Of a stretch of 64,000 nt of DNA, positions 1 through 13,731 are shown in pieces. Made by a program: the position numbers and the translations under genes. Origin of the DNA: Lethocerus indicus. Taxonomy: Eukaryota > Arthropoda > Insecta > Hemiptera > Belostomatidae. The stretch is taken from the NCBI GenBank assembly GCA_019843655.1, contig JACDQD010000010.1:1843637-1907636 (forward strand). Reading direction: 5' to 3'. The notes beneath the pieces are model-generated. The model was not told the origin of the DNA, did not search any database, and saw only the letters and a program-made list of their open reading frames with translations. Every line of letters starts with the position of its first letter. Position 1 is the stretch's first letter.

Positions 1-675
1 ACACTATCCCATCCGACTTATTACATCCCGCTATTATAGCCATATCATTTTTTAACCTAATTCGACTAATGGATAATTTATTTAATTAATCAAAAATCGC
101 TCTGTGCGGCATAATAATGGTGTATCGCCACGGACAGGCGGAGTATGTACTTTCATTGTCTTTACTACTTGGAGCAGCCGACAGCCAACGATAACAAACG
201 GACGATGAATTCTTGGGCTCTATCCGCCGGACGTGTCGGGCTTATCGTCCGGAATGACGCTTTTATGGGCGGCGGGGCGGCTCCAACTAATTACTCGTCC
301 CTTTTTAGAAACCGGCGAGACAAAGAGTAAGTATCGTTTTGGGATATAGGCGGAATGAATGGTGGGAGAGATGCACAATACTGTATTCACACATGGATAA
401 TAAAAGGAGGGTCGGGGGTGGCGGGGCCCCGAGGAGGCGGCCCCAGGACGGCGGCGGCCAGGATGCGTTCCCCGGGTGGGGGACCGCCGGAACAATAGGG
501 CGGAAAAACAGAGTGCGTAAGGGGGCGGTGAGCCCTTACAAAGGATATACTCCCTTAAAAAAAAGGAGAGCCCAAGGGGGGCCGCGGAAGGGAAAAGGGA
601 AAAGGGTTGTTAGGGTAAGGGAAGGGGGGGGGTGAACAGACCCGGATAGAATACCTTTCTTTCTACTCCTTCGCG

Positions 676-707
676 TTTTTTTTTTCTCTCTCTCTCTCTC
701 TCTCTCT
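676..707. repeat. T10 plus (CT)11
   Basis: T-run passing into a CT dinucleotide array, preceding a GC-rich open stretch. Confidence 0.9.
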
Positions 708-2669
708 GTCTCGGCGTTGGGGGCGCGGGAGGGGATGATACGCGTCCGTTTCTTAGCGCTAAACCTCCATCCGGGTAAATGGCACGACGAAATCCTGAAG
801 GGAAAGGAGGAGGCGGAGAGCCGGGATCGTCCCCGGGTTGTTAGCTATCATCCCTCTGTGGGATTTGTTACTGGGGCTTTGTCTCCGACGAGACGGACGG
901 ACAGAAGAAGAAGAAGAGTGCGGGGGCGGGGGCGCTGCCTCCATTATATCGCCGCCGACCCGTCCACAATCAACTATTTTAGTCTACAACCCCCTCATCC
1001 CGCCGCCCCCCATAATCATCCCCCGCCCCCCGGCCCCGGTCTCGCTTCTCAATCATCGAAAGTAAAGATAAGAGACCGCTAGTGGTGCGACCCACTTCTT
1101 TACTTAGTCGGCGAGAAATGAAAGCGCCCTCATCCTCCCTCACCCACCCCCACCCGACACGCTACACCCTCACCGACCAAAATAGTGAACTGAGCCGCTA
1201 ATTAACTATTCCGACCCCAGGCAACAACCCCTTGTTTCCTTGTGACTCGTACAGGATTCGGTTCAATCTAGCCCGTTTCCCTTATTTTATCTCGCCGTAC
1301 CAGCAATTAGAATACACTGCCTTAAATGGCTAATCTATTTCCTTTTTTGGACTAGATCGAATTTATGTTTCTCGTTATCAATGTCATGGATACGCATACG
1401 TCTTACGTACGACTAGGTTATTATAAAAATGTCTATAAACTGAAGCTATAAAGCTACGATGGTGTGGAACCTAGACGTCATAGAAAAAACAAACTCGACT
1501 GAGCTCCAAACAGCTCGATTTGATAGTTTCAAGTAGAGTGTCGACGGTAAAGTGTGAAACAATCGGTCTATCTACGAAGATTATTCCCCGATAGTTATAC
1601 ACTAATTAACCGGTTTATTTATTTAATTTATAGCCGGGACAAAAGGAAAGAAGTGTTAACCGAATTAAAACTACACGAATCCCGATGTCAATAGGACCTC
1701 AATAATTGCGCCGGCGGGGCGGCACAATCGTGTCTCGACGACAAATATTTAACGTGCAAAGCGGCTAATTTATGTAGGGCGGTTAATGAATGAAACAAGA
1801 GGGAATAATTATACAAAACAAAAACATAACGAAGAAAAAACCGCCTATTTAAAATGGTCCCCGGGACGGCGAAACGTTTCAATTTACATTCGCGTGAACA
1901 CAAATTCGTGTTAACAACCGCCGCGAGGAGGGTTTAAAAATGAAAAAACACAATGTTATAATCCCTTGTAGCGCCCCTACCTTCACAAGATCTCAGGATA
2001 AGACAGCAGTTTCATTTCTTTTTTAGGTTAGCAAGGTGTTTCTAATTACAATGTGAGGGGGCGAATTTTATAAGGTCTGAGAAGAAAAAACCCGCCCGCC
2101 GGCCCTGGACTCAACTTATCTAAGTATTCAATTTTTTTTGTGTAAAATAGGGAGTTTTCTTCTTTTTTTTAAGGGGACGTAGTAACGAGGCCGGACAGGT
2201 ACATTTAAGTACACAAATAAGGCCGGAATTCGAGGGTTGAGGTGGCGCTTTTAATAATAAGTTGCGGGTTAAGATTTTAGGGTAGGTGGGCGGTGTTGCA
2301 TTTAGGGACACGCGAGATACAAGATACAAATAATTTTATTTTTCCTATGAATACAAATACGACATCGATAAAAACGATTCGTACATACATCTTGAATTTT
2401 ATACAATATTAATGTAATAATCGGGAAAATTTACAATAAAAACCCGAGGACTTTGGGACACGCGAAACGCCACAACCCTCCACCCCCTCCCCCCGGGGAT
2501 TCTGGGGCAGCCCCACACACCAACGGATCCGCTTCGAATTTCAGAAAATTTAATTAAAACGAAATATAATTACAAAAATTAAAAATGCGACAATTGCTCT
2601 CTCTCTTTCCCCGCCCCCACCACAAACCATTTTTTTGCAATATCGGTCGTTTAATTAAAAAAACATTAT

Positions 2670-2671
<2 letters not shown>

Positions 2672-2709
<38 letters not shown>
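2672..2709. repeat. (AC)19 microsatellite
   Basis: Pure 38-bp AC array followed by CGGGGGGCGCGCACACGC, a Z-DNA-prone alternating purine/pyrimidine context. Confidence 0.95.
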
Positions 2710-2710
<1 letters not shown>

Positions 2711-5700
2711 GGGGGGCGCGCACACGCATAAAATAACCATATCCTCTACAACAAAATTTTTTGAGAAATTGTGAGACAGAGCGATATGTGGGTTAATTGA
2801 ATGCCGGAGCGCCCCCCCCCCAGGCAATATGCGATGTTCATAAATTACAGACGGATGTTTTCAGGATTGTAAAAACTTTATTATTCCAATACAATATGTA
2901 ACGGGGCACAACACCGTATAATATATGTCTATGTAGGTAATAACACATCGGGTATACTTTATACATATTGAATATTAAAATACCGGCGCGCCCTCTAGTA
3001 GCGGTCACTAACCAGGCGAAAAGTTATTGCTATATAAATTATGCTAGAAACCTGAATAATTTCTATAATTCTCTCGGCGTTTGGATTTATGTTAACATAT
3101 CGCATATAAGTAGTATAAGACTGTACACTCCTATTACGAGAAGCCAGAGAACAACTCAAAAAGTTCCTCTTTAGCAATATGCTATACATATAGTCTCAGT
3201 CACAGTAACGACGCCCATTAAATTTTAATACCTTCGGTAATATTGCTTCGGTTCAAGCGGAAGCAATAAATTAGCAATATTTATGCGATTCGGAACGATT
3301 TCTCTGTTAATTGGCTCGAAACGATAAGACCGGACAAGATTTTGAGCTTGAGATTTCAGCAGTTTCACGCGACAAAATCAAAATTTAGACAAATCGTATT
3401 ATAAATGCCGTAAAGTGTGTCAACACGATTTTAATGTAGATTGTAACTTTTTGTTTTACCTCACCAATTCTTGGCGACATATTATAACGCCGGCTGTAAT
3501 GAACGAATTTATACACGAGGTTATAGTTCACGGGTTATATGGTTTTAAAGATCAAATGGATGTTATGGAAAATGCCGATATTGTAACTCCGCGGTGCACG
3601 AGGGCTTCGTCAACGAGAGGACTTGATGGCAACGTCCGATGGGAGACAAAAAATTGGGTGGGCCGCCTCTCGTCACACGGGTGCATTTACATACGAATTT
3701 CGGAGGACGCGTTATGGAGGAGTGGGGCGCCGCCAAGCAGCGGTAATAGAATAATGGATTTAATGGACGTCCAAGGGTGGCTTGGCTCTCTCACATTTTT
3801 GTTGTTGTTGTTGTGAGTGAGTTACCCGGGCAGTGCAGGTGATTTAAAGATAAAAATGGGGACGGCGATCAATCAAAGGGAGGGAGGGACGCCGGCCGGT
3901 ATGACTGATGGACGCCCCCACTTCAAGGAGGGAACGCCCAAATGAAGATGAATTGGAAAGCCCCGCCGATGACCAATAACAATAAGCCCGCCTTTCGCGT
4001 GAAACGAACCGGAGGTTAGCCCGGAAATGAGGGCACAGGGAATTTCCTGTCAGTTCCATTCTATCCGCTGTGTCCTGCACTCATCAGCCTCTCCAAGAGA
4101 CTCCTCGTCTTAAGACGATTTTCACCTTCAGTGCCGCCTTTTGATAGGACCCTTCTCGAAGGCAAAATTATGTTAAATTATACTTGAAATATACAAATAT
4201 ACACGCCCCACATCCACGAACTAATGTATCTTTTCATTAGAAGACCTTTTATATCGAAATTTATTAATTACCGCGATATTATCGATGGCACGAGGATTAT
4301 TTTATAAGAAAATTTTACCGCACGATGCGTTTGTATTAAGACCGATATATTATGGACGATTTTTCCGGTGTCTCAGTTTCCGCTTACCGACGTAGAGAGG
4401 AATAGTTTGGAAAAACCGGTTGCAAACTAAGCTCTGTCATTGGCAACTGACAATAAAACCGGTCTAGGTTAGAGGGCCGGGCGATGACCAGTGTCGGTTA
4501 GTTTTTTGGGCCCATCTTCTTGTGCCCGTTAGCGACGGATAGAGGGTGGAGGGAGAATGCAGCGGAGGGATTGTGAAGAGGAGAGTGAGGACGCCGGTGG
4601 GACAGAGAGGGAGGCGGAGCTGTGCGGTGACTTGAACGGGCGGAGGGAGGGCCCGAGGGCGCATGCGCCTCCCGTCTACCTATAGACAACTTACACAGGT
4701 GACAATGGCCGGTTTTAATTTATTCACCTGTGTGGCACCGCCCGCCCGCCCTCACACGACCCACTTCTCTCACACTTTTTCACTTTTCTTCATCTCCGAC
4801 CAATAACAGACCTAGGGACGTGTGCCGGGGCCCAACACTCTGAAGCCGGAGGGCGGTCCCTCTCGCCATCTCACAACATAGAACAACTCTTCTCACACCA
4901 ATCGGAATACACATTTTTACAATCGAAACACTTTTCTACAGCCTCCCGTCACTATATTCGGTAATTATAGATATATTTCGTTCGAAATTTGAAAAGAACA
5001 TTCGTAATGTCGACAAATAATTTACAGTTCAACAAAAAAATAAATTGGTTCGAATTTTTAATTGAGGAAAATTCGGTCCGCCACCGAACATGTCATTTGA
5101 CTCATTCATTGGACCCGCAGTTCAATTCCCCGGATCGTATCTTCCCCAATTAATTTAATTTCTGTTGCAGAAAGACTGCGGTAAATGGTTCCCCTAAATT
5201 CGGACGAAAAATTCTGATTTATCTACTGAAATGTACCTAAAATATTATAAGATAAAACCACCTAAAAAAATTCGTTGATTTATATAAACTGTGACAATTT
5301 AATTCCCGGAATTCGCCTGTAGAGGAAAGTGTATTATCGAAATAATGGTACACTCAACTGGACGAAATTATATTGTACTACCTTTACAACGAGTAAAGTT
5401 GGTTTTTATAAGAGAGTAATTAGAACGTGTGTGGCTGTACGGGTCTAAAAAATTTCAGCTGTACGTAGATATTTTTTGCTTTCGCAGTGTGTAATCCTAT
5501 CGAATCGAGTCGGCATTAATTCGTAAATTATAATATAAAAGCGCGACGGGCAGTTATTAAGCGAACCGCTCTCGACCCTGTAGGCGAGTAGTGTATCCGG
5601 AACTACTAAATCAGGACATTATTTCTTGCCCGAACCGATACAACGGCAGATATGCAAATAATAAAGAATCCGTGAAGAAACGGAGGTAACGAGCGGGGGG

Positions 5701-8208
5701 CGGGCGGCAGAAGAGTTGTGTCCGTCCCAGATAGAAAAACAGACGGAGGAAAGAAAAAGAGAGCCACCGCGTATCTAAATTCAAAGGACAGAGACAGACA
5801 AGGTTCGAATGAGGGCGAGGGTCCCCCATCCTGCTATATAATTATAGAATAAAAAGTAAAAGAAGAATAACAGTTCGGTAGAAAGAATCCGGTGGAATAA
5901 ATGCGGCGAGGACAGAAGGGGGAAAAGAACCAAAAAAAAGAATGGAGATCAATTTATGCAGAAGAGTAGGGGGACCCTTTTTTAAAATGTAAATGTTAAA
6001 AATCATGACTGGAGGGAGACTCGAATTAAATGGCGGGTTTAGATTTGAGATAATAACGTCCACACTTTTGAAATAATACTCGTCGGTAGGAGTCCCTTCT
6101 CGTCTATTATTAGAGGAAATATTATGAATCATAACTTCGTGATATAAAACACCTTGCGGCGAGGGGGAGGAGTGAAGGGAGGAGGGTGAAGAGGGAAAGG
6201 GGGGATTAAAATAATTGTACGTAAGAAAGCTCAGAAAAGGGAGAACATGAGACTGCAATTACCGTGGACAACGCGCTCTCTATCTATCTCTTTCTCTAAT
6301 ATATCAATTTTATGTTATACGACTTCGGGGGCCCTTTGTAATTAGCCGCGATTAAGAAGAAGGCCCCCTCCCCTCCCCCACCAAATAACACCTCGTGAGA
6401 AACCTCAAAAGAAAAAAAGAAATTACCCAACAAACCATTATAAAAAAGAGCAGTACCGAAATTTTCGAAAGACTATTAATAACCCGGAGCGGACACAAAA
6501 ATTGAAGCCCTCTACTTTCCACTTCTTCTTCTTCTTCTACCGCTACGGGAATATCTTCCGATATACTTTTTTCTTTATTGCCCCCTCCAGTCTACATTAA
6601 AATTTATTGCACCCGGACCCGGAGAGATTACACAAAACGTTAATTTGATAATTGCGGAGTATTTAAAGGTAAGGAGGGTTGTAGTTGGGGGTGAAGGGGC
6701 GAGGAGTTTGGGCTCTCACGCTCCGGTGCACCGAAATAAATGAACAAATTCATTGTATCGCCCAGTGAAAAGGGACTGTCTGGAACAGGATTCACACAGC
6801 AATTGGAATTGTCTGGAGCCCTTCAATTAAAGCTAGATGGGGGGGGGGGCGATTCTCCGATTCCGATAGTTCAAGCAATAGTAAATGTAGGTTTGTTGAA
6901 ATAGGCATTTCGACTTCATCGGCAATAACTGACCTACTTTGAAGAAATTTCAATCTTACATCTAAAAATGACAAGAAAATGTTGTTGTTGGAAGCCACGT
7001 GGAGTACAGACAACCTACTCGCGACAACAGAGTCCGGCAAGGACTGTTTTAGGTTTAAATTCTCGCGTGAAATGCGATATTAACATATTTTTAATGTGAT
7101 TTAAAACAAACTAGAATTCATACAGGACTGTAGGAATGCATTCATCCTAGAGTACTTCTGAACCTCGGCTATAATTCCAATAACAATAAATAGAATAACT
7201 GAATGTTCGGCCGTGTCAATTTAGTCGGAATCAGATAAATACTAGACCATTCAAGACTCATTAACAGGACCCCCGCCGCTTCCACAAGTCGAACCGAGGG
7301 AACTGATAAACAAGCGGTGAAGGGAGAAAGGGTGGAGAAACGGGGGGAGAGAGAGGGAGACGATAAGGGAATATCCCCCGCCTGGGGGTATTCCGGAGAA
7401 TAGTTCATAAGGAAGAGGAAAGGGGAGTGGATATATAGTGGGGTAGTTATTAGGGGAGAGCTCATTAATGAGATCCAGTCGGTAATCAACTGTGTCTTCT
7501 CCGGGCCTCGGCTTGAATCCTGAGACCCGGTTAATGACCCCGCCGGCTCCTAGCATTAAGCGCTAATCTATCCACAGCCACAGTACCAACTATCGGATTC
7601 ACTGGAACCCCAGTATCCTGTTTTATTTTAAGACGAACTCGGTTCATGCACAAATCTAGGCGTCAAATTAGTTTTATTCCGAGCAGTATTTCGGGTAAAA
7701 CTTTCACAAGTGCCAACCGGATGACTGAAAGTTCTGAAAAAATTGATCCGCCTACGTCTTCAGAGTGAAGTTATCGAGCCTGACTACCGTTCCACCGACA
7801 GGGCCGGAATTTGATATTCAAAATATAAACCGGGAAGGCTCGTTTTGGCCGCTGTCGTGAACAGAGACCTTGCCGCCGCGTTCACCTTGCCGGACCGAGC
7901 CAAGGTCGGAGAGGTGCCATCATCTGGACGACGGGACCGGGAAATTGCGAGCAATTAAGTTGAGTCTTCTTCCACAGGCCGGCGGAAATGACGCCTTCGC
8001 GCCATCAAAAACCCTGGACACTAGGACCGGAAGAGCGAACAAGACTGAAGAGTAACGTAAAACCGTAGATTTCGCGTGTTTTTGTCTCCCTCTCGCTGGT
8101 TTGGTCATCTGCTAGACCGTTTTCGGCTGCTCGCCGTCTTCAGTAGTGGAGTTAGTCACTTTGGATGTTTTTCGGGCATCCTCACTGCCCTGTCATTGTC
8201 ATGTGACT

Positions 8209-8340
8209 AAAATTAGTTGGGTGCACTTGCACCGATAAATTAGCGCCCCCTGAGGGTGGTGCGGAGACGTAGGTAACTAAAGTTTGTTGGGTACATTTGC
8301 ACCGACAAACTACCGCCCCCCCAGAGTGTGGTGCGGAAAC
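8209..8340. repeat. Two-copy 70-bp tandem repeat with palindrome
   Basis: Copy 1 (8209-8268) and copy 2 (8279-8340) share a ~60-bp unit at a 70-bp period: A/T-rich lead, TTGGGT, TGCACCGA, then a C-rich tract, then GGTGCGGA. Copy 1 contains the perfect inverted repeat GGTGCA-CT-TGCACC (copy 2 has GGTACA-TT-TGCACC). Divergence is scattered substitutions plus a small C-run indel, so this is an old duplication. It has no coding potential. A CTCF-like core lies in copy 1 (separate entry). Confidence 0.8.
8242..8256 (-). promoter_or_regulatory. CTCF-like motif in tandem repeat
   Basis: Minus strand CCCTCAGGGGGCGCT matches 13 of 15 positions of the bilaterian CTCF core CCASYAGRKGGCRSY. Copy 2 has lost the AGGGGGCGCT part. 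Confidence 0.3.
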
Positions 8341-8950
8341 AAAAGATCCAATGAGTGAAATATTATAGTTCGTTCAACTCTCTCATAAGATATAAAATCA
8401 TGATTATAATACAGGGTTTAATTGTTACTAAAATTTGATATTCTCTATTAATTTCTTCTCTGGTAAAAAAACTTCTTCGCCGTGAAATTTAGTTCGTGTT
8501 CCGTGTGAGCGTACACATTGCAATTCCCCTTCTGAATAATCTACGACTCGGCTGTTCAAAATAGCCGTCTTTTGGAAGGCTTTCTTTAAGAACGACGAAA
8601 GAAGCAGGGGGGGGACGAAAAAAGAGAAAGAATGAAAACGAAAAGCGGTAGACAAATGATTGTTGGGCGAGGGGGGGCGAACTTAAACGGGCTGCTGTGG
8701 GGGAGGAGGAGCTATGATGACGATGCTCTCCATTATGAGGACACAGCAGCCACATATGATGACCTGTTATGCGAGAAGCAAAGCTTCTCTCGTTCTCCCC
8801 TTTCCCCTTGTATCTTTCCGTCCTATTCTCATTTTCCCCTCCCCTCCTCCTCGTTATGATTAATATGACGACACCAGTGAAGAGTGTGAGGTCTGAGAGT
8901 ATGACCATTACCAGCGGATTCCTCGCTAATAACTATCGCCGAGCTCCTCC

Positions 8951-8989
8951 TTCTCTCTCTCTCTCTCTCTCTCGCTCTCTCTTTCTCTC
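8951..8989. repeat. (CT)n microsatellite
   Basis: Imperfect CT array with single G and T interruptions. It sits in a wider C/T-rich belt (8775-9215), which keeps several frames open without coding evidence. Confidence 0.9.
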
Positions 8990-10080
8990 GCACACTAATA
9001 TTTATACAATATGTTATTGCTGTCTCATGTTCACCCGAAGAGTCCTGACACCCGTCATTAGCATCGTCCTCTCTCATCTCTTCTCCGTCTTTCTCTCTCC
9101 CTACCTCCCTCCCTCCCACCTTCTCATCTTCTTCTTCACTCGGGCTCGGGGTCGACGCACTCCTTCATTCCTACCGATATCACCCCGGTCCCTTTTTTCA
9201 TGCCGCGAGTCTCCATCATCAACTCCTCTAGCCGTTTGTTCGTACTTTTTGGAGCGAGATTGTCTCCTCTATTGGCATCTTCAGTGGCTGCGTCCGTGAA
9301 TATGTGTCCGACACAGGGGATGCTTGCACTGTGCAAGATCGAGAAAAGTACGGTATTCCAAACACGAATAATAGTTTAAATAATTTTAGTACACGGCGTT
9401 ACTTTGTACACATATATAGCGTTTAAATATTTGTCAAATCACAAAGAAACAGATATTATTCTGAGACCTCGCAACAGCCTCTCCCGCTACACTAAAACGA
9501 CGTTGGAATGCAGCGACGGGGTCCATCCGGTAGGATTTCCAAAGACCGACCGAACCCGACCGACGATGAGTTAGCAACTCGAGTATGGTGAAGGGGGGGG
9601 AAGGGAGGAGAGGGGGGGGGATGGAACTGTGCCAAACAATGCATTGTCCCGACACTGAACAAAGACCGCGGCTTTAATTTTAACTCGTCGTCGGTTTCCA
9701 ACTAGAAAGGCCCACAATACATACGATCGGCCTCCGTCCGGACTTATTTTCAAGGAACGGAGGTGTGTTCCTGGAAGGGACGACCGTCAAATCTGGAGGC
9801 CCTGCACATACGCGCGTTGAATTCATTTCAAGGGTACGAAGGACTTCGTGGCCAGGACCGACTGTAAGGTCCTACTTGTATTGTGTATATATACATATCC
9901 CCGAGTTGGAATCAGACCAGTCTATAGTGGTGACACCGTTTGCTCAATAGATTGCGACACCTTCAAATTCACATTAAGTCTTTATAATTTTATGTTGTCT
10001 TAGCGAATCTTTTTATCACTACCTTCTTAGACTGACGCCAACGGAGTTTTCGCTGAAAACTCCCCTTCTATAACTACACG

Positions 10081-10106
10081 CGAAAGTTCTATAACTTTCG
10101 AAAGTT
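10081..10106. repeat. Nested palindromes around AACTTTCGAAAGTT
   Basis: CGAAAGTT, 4 bases, then AACTTTCG continuing into the perfect 14-bp palindrome AACTTTCGAAAGTT (10093-10106). The central half-site can pair with either neighbour, giving two alternative hairpins. Confidence 0.8.
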
Positions 10107-10853
10107 ACTAGGAAAGGAGTTGGGGTAATATCGAACTAGAGCCGGGTGTCTGTTTTAAGAGCGTTGTATGCCCCGGTATCGTAGAGCAACGGCTCGAGGT
10201 GAGAACCCGAAGCCAGTTTTTATTTCCTGAATATAAAAGCTTTGTTTGTTGTTGTTGTTGATTGCTGATAGCGGGCCCTCCGGAACGCTCCCCATCGGGG
10301 CTACACGAATGAAATATCCGTTTCCGCCAGTAACTATAGTAGGAAATGTTAGGTGTTTCTTTTATTCTCTTTTATTCTTTCCTTTTTTTTTCTTGTCTCG
10401 AAACGACCGCTAGATTACACGGGAACTGAACACGCACACAGGTGAGAGGGGAGAGAAAGCGGAGAGGCTTCCTACCGAAAAATATCCTCCGCCAGCAGTT
10501 TTCAGGGGCCCCTCTGCATGTGTACAATAAGTTTCTGTTTATTTCCCTACCATTTATGCACACAGATACCGTTTCTCCGACCAATTTATTATCTACCGAG
10601 ATGCCGGATAGCGAAAGAAAAAAATAGTAGGTAAAAATTCCTCACGAAGGGGATATTCAGAAATAATTTTTAGTCACACATCGGACATGAAAGTCGTGAT
10701 TTATTCCAGACCTACCAGAAATCAAGAGAAACCAACAGGGGGGTGGGAATAAATATGTTTTTTACGAATATTTTTTTGATTATTTTATTCAAATTGACTA
10801 CTCATAATGAAGATAATATCGTTCCTCTGACAGATAACTACCTAGATATCTAA

Positions 10854-10854
<1 letters not shown>

Positions 10855-10889
<35 letters not shown>
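10855..10889. repeat. (AT)n microsatellite
   Basis: About 17 AT units in AT-rich DNA; self-complementary and cruciform-prone. Confidence 0.95.
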
Positions 10890-10891
<2 letters not shown>

Positions 10892-11094
10892 TAAACATTT
10901 TTTTTAAATATATGTAATACTGGCAAGAGACGTAAAAAGAGAAAACAAAATATTCGTCGTTTCTTTTATAAGAAAACAAAAGCCGACATTTAAGGGGTGG
11001 ATGTAGAAAAAACCTTTACTGTACGATGGGGTAGTTTAATTAATTTCACCCCAACGGCGAGAAACTCGCCCAACTTCAGCTCGGTTCGTGCGAG

Positions 11095-11163
11095 CCTCTC
11101 TCTCTCCCTCTCCCTCTCCCTCTCCTCTCTCTCACACACACACACACAGATACAGACACACAC
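11095..11163. repeat. Compound CT / CCCTCT / CA array
   Basis: CT units, then TCCCTC hexamers, then CA units within 70 bp, followed by a CACGCATAAT flank. Confidence 0.9.
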
Positions 11164-13716
11164 GCATAATTTCTAAATGTTAGGTCCCTCGTATAACGCA
11201 GACGTGTGCTAGTGGTGAACGGGGTGGAGGAGTACACGCACTCTTGGCGGACACTGCAACCCCCAACCCCCTACACCACCGTCACATACTGCCCTCCTCC
11301 TCTCGCCTCTTTGTCTAGTTTTAATGAATACAAATGGACTTTGTTAATACAATAAACCGTGTCTGGGAGGGAGGAAACTGTGGGCGGGGGGGCGGTGTTG
11401 TGGAGGACGAGGAGGAGGAGGCGGCCTTAATGTAATGAAATATTTTTTTTCTTTCTCGCAGAATTAATAAGTTTTTCTGGAAGGCATATAAAACAAAAAA
11501 AAATTGTCCACGTCGCAGTCCCCGACGTCGGCACGATAGAAAATTCTGGCTGCTCGGCGCCTCCCTGTCCACTTCAAATTAGCGACCGACGGACGAAAAC
11601 GAAAACCGTTTCTTAGTTTAAATGAGGTAGAAATTTGCCAAGTTATTATCTATAAAGTCGATTACTTGTGTAGTATTATTGTTGGCAATAAATTCGGTCG
11701 AATAAGAATCATGAATCTATAACGTCAGGCAGTACAGAGGTGCACAAATCAATCTATATAAATATCCAAATGGGATTTTGTTTAACTATCGGCGACTAGA
11801 TTGTGTGTATCTAATTTTAAAGTAGATATTTATTTGAGTATGACGGGGACAAACTAGTGAAGAAATATTATTGAAGAAACAAACTGGAAAAAAAGGGACC
11901 CAAAAGTGAAGGCAAAACGACATACAAAAAAGTATGGCCTCAAGAAACCACTAACAAAGTGACGCTAATAAATCCCCATTGAAACAATAGATATTATCAT
12001 AAATAGAATACGAACCGACCATACAAGGAATACTCACGGCCTCTGGGAGAGTCAAAACCACAATACTGTAAAGCACCTCCTCATAGAGTGAAATAAATTT
12101 AAAAACAGAATAGTCATAGGGAAATACTAGAGAAAACCAACTAACGATACACAATTAATCTGTAATAAATATTGTAACAGAAATTATTTAAGAGTAACGT
12201 TCAAACAGATTTTTACAGGGCGACTTTCAGGGCAGAAAGTCAGCCTGTGCGTGCCCATTTCGTAGTCGATGCGACGACGGCCTCGCAAAAAATAAAAATT
12301 ACCTTTATAATTTGAACGCAACAATTGTGATTGGGGATGTTGTGCTGACCCCTCACCCCACTAACCCCCAAACAAAGCAATAACGCCTCATTATTAATTC
12401 ATTGCCATTTATATTAAATTGTGTATCGGTTCAGGGCCGATATCATGCAACCATGCCAAGGATATGAAAGGTGAGGGGAGGGGAGGGTGTTTTGAACGCT
12501 GTAATTTCGTGGATAAAATACATACATTAGGTCGGCCGGGGGCGGCGGCATAGCGCCGCAGCGGAGGCGGCGGCGGGGGCGGCCCCACCTCGCTTGTACA
12601 ACATTCATGAGAACAGCCGAGGTTCGAAAAAAAAAAAACATATAATAAAAAAAGAAAGGAAAAACCACCAACCCCATATTCCCTATCCCCCATCCTGTAT
12701 TTTAATCATTGATTATAGTCCCGTATGTAAACCTCGTTGTCTATGCGGTTGATACACCCCGATCGATCGCACAACAACGTTTCTTGCCGTCGAAGCTAAT
12801 CTACGAAAATTATAAAGTAAGATATTTTATTAACCGAATTTGCAAACTGAGCCAACATTCGATCCGGGATCGAACTTGCGATCGGCCAACGTGGTGTCCT
12901 AAAAACTACGATTCATAATGTCACAATTCATAATCTCGTCTATAATGTACTAACAAATTTGGTCGATATTTATTATTATTGTCAGAACTTCAAGAAAGGA
13001 TTTTGTAAAAATTTTGTAAATTTTTACTAATTGGCCAAATTAGTATAGAGGTCAAAGGAAGAGGAAACGTTTCGAACAAGTTAATTATTTACTGATTTTT
13101 TTTGTTTTGAAAAATCGAGTCACTCGATTAATACGGATCACAACGTCACAAAGGACGCTTTGCCAAGTCACATAAATAACCAGCCTGAGGCACCAATAAA
13201 ACTAATATTTCATGAGGGTCATTAACCCGACAGGCGACTAATTTCTGGTCCACATAAATGTCAACGGATTAAACGCTCTGCCAGATGAATTATTTCCTAA
13301 AGGCCAAACCCGAATCTACGAAATATATAATTAATAATTGTTGTCTTCAACTCTTGATGACTTCGAGTCACGATAAACCGACCGCGTAGGCGTGTCCCTT
13401 CCTGTTAAATGTAATTGGAGGTGTTGATGTAAATGATTCTATCCTTTGGGATAAGGAGAAAGTATTTGTGGAAGGCAATTCGGCCCCATTTTCAGTGGAC
13501 ACTCAACTATATCCTCTCTAATTGATCAAAAACAAGCCTTTCATTTGGTTAATAGCTGAATGTTTCAGACACCTTTCAATGGAATAAGACGGGCGAAACT
13601 AGGTAATTCCGTTAGTCGTGTAGAATGTTTTTTCATTTCATCCGCGGCTTATTTCTTTTTAAAAACGATATCGCCCTTCGTGAAGTCCATTATAAATATT
13701 CGGAATATTAATGCCA

Positions 13717-13731
13717 CCTCCAGGAGGCGCT
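13717..13731 (+). promoter_or_regulatory. CTCF-like motif
   Basis: CCTCCAGGAGGCGCT matches 13 of 15 positions of CCASYAGRKGGCRSY, with a palindromic CTCCAGGAG centre. It lies in otherwise AT-rich non-coding DNA. Confidence 0.25.

Larger units (their letters stand above)
1..8208. other. Non-coding, mixed composition
   Basis: Alternates GC-rich purine or pyrimidine belts (400-640, 900-1170, 4500-4680) with AT-rich stretches (1300-2450, 2870-3420, 4150-4440, 4980-5560). Holds acceptor-like sites near 2026 and at 5169-5170 (TTTAATTTCTGTTGCAG, after which a 22-codon frame KTAVNGSPKFGRK... runs to 5240) and at 7976-7977 (CTTCTTCCACAG, then 25 open codons to 8055). None is convincing as an exon. 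No RNA gene or transposon seen. Confidence 0.6.

Noticed and set aside
2005..2030. TTTCATTTCTTTTTTAG|GTTAGC as a ratchet site
   Set aside because: Acceptor half is good but GTTAGC is a poor donor and no branch point is clear.
5534..5555. TATAAAAGC with nearby CAGTT
   Set aside because: The initiator-like motif is only 16-18 bp downstream, too close for a TATA promoter.
6600..6630. miR-92-like TATTGCACCCGGACCCGG
   Set aside because: Only partial match to the mature sequence, and upstream sequence does not pair to form a precursor hairpin.
8769..9299. 176-codon plus-strand frame
   Set aside because: Lies in a C/T-rich belt that lacks stop codons by composition; the translation is Ser/Leu/Pro/Phe repeats.
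13540..13565. miR-9-like TTTGGTTAATAGCTGAATG
   Set aside because: Differs from the mature sequence by an internal shift, and no star-strand complement lies within 80 bp.
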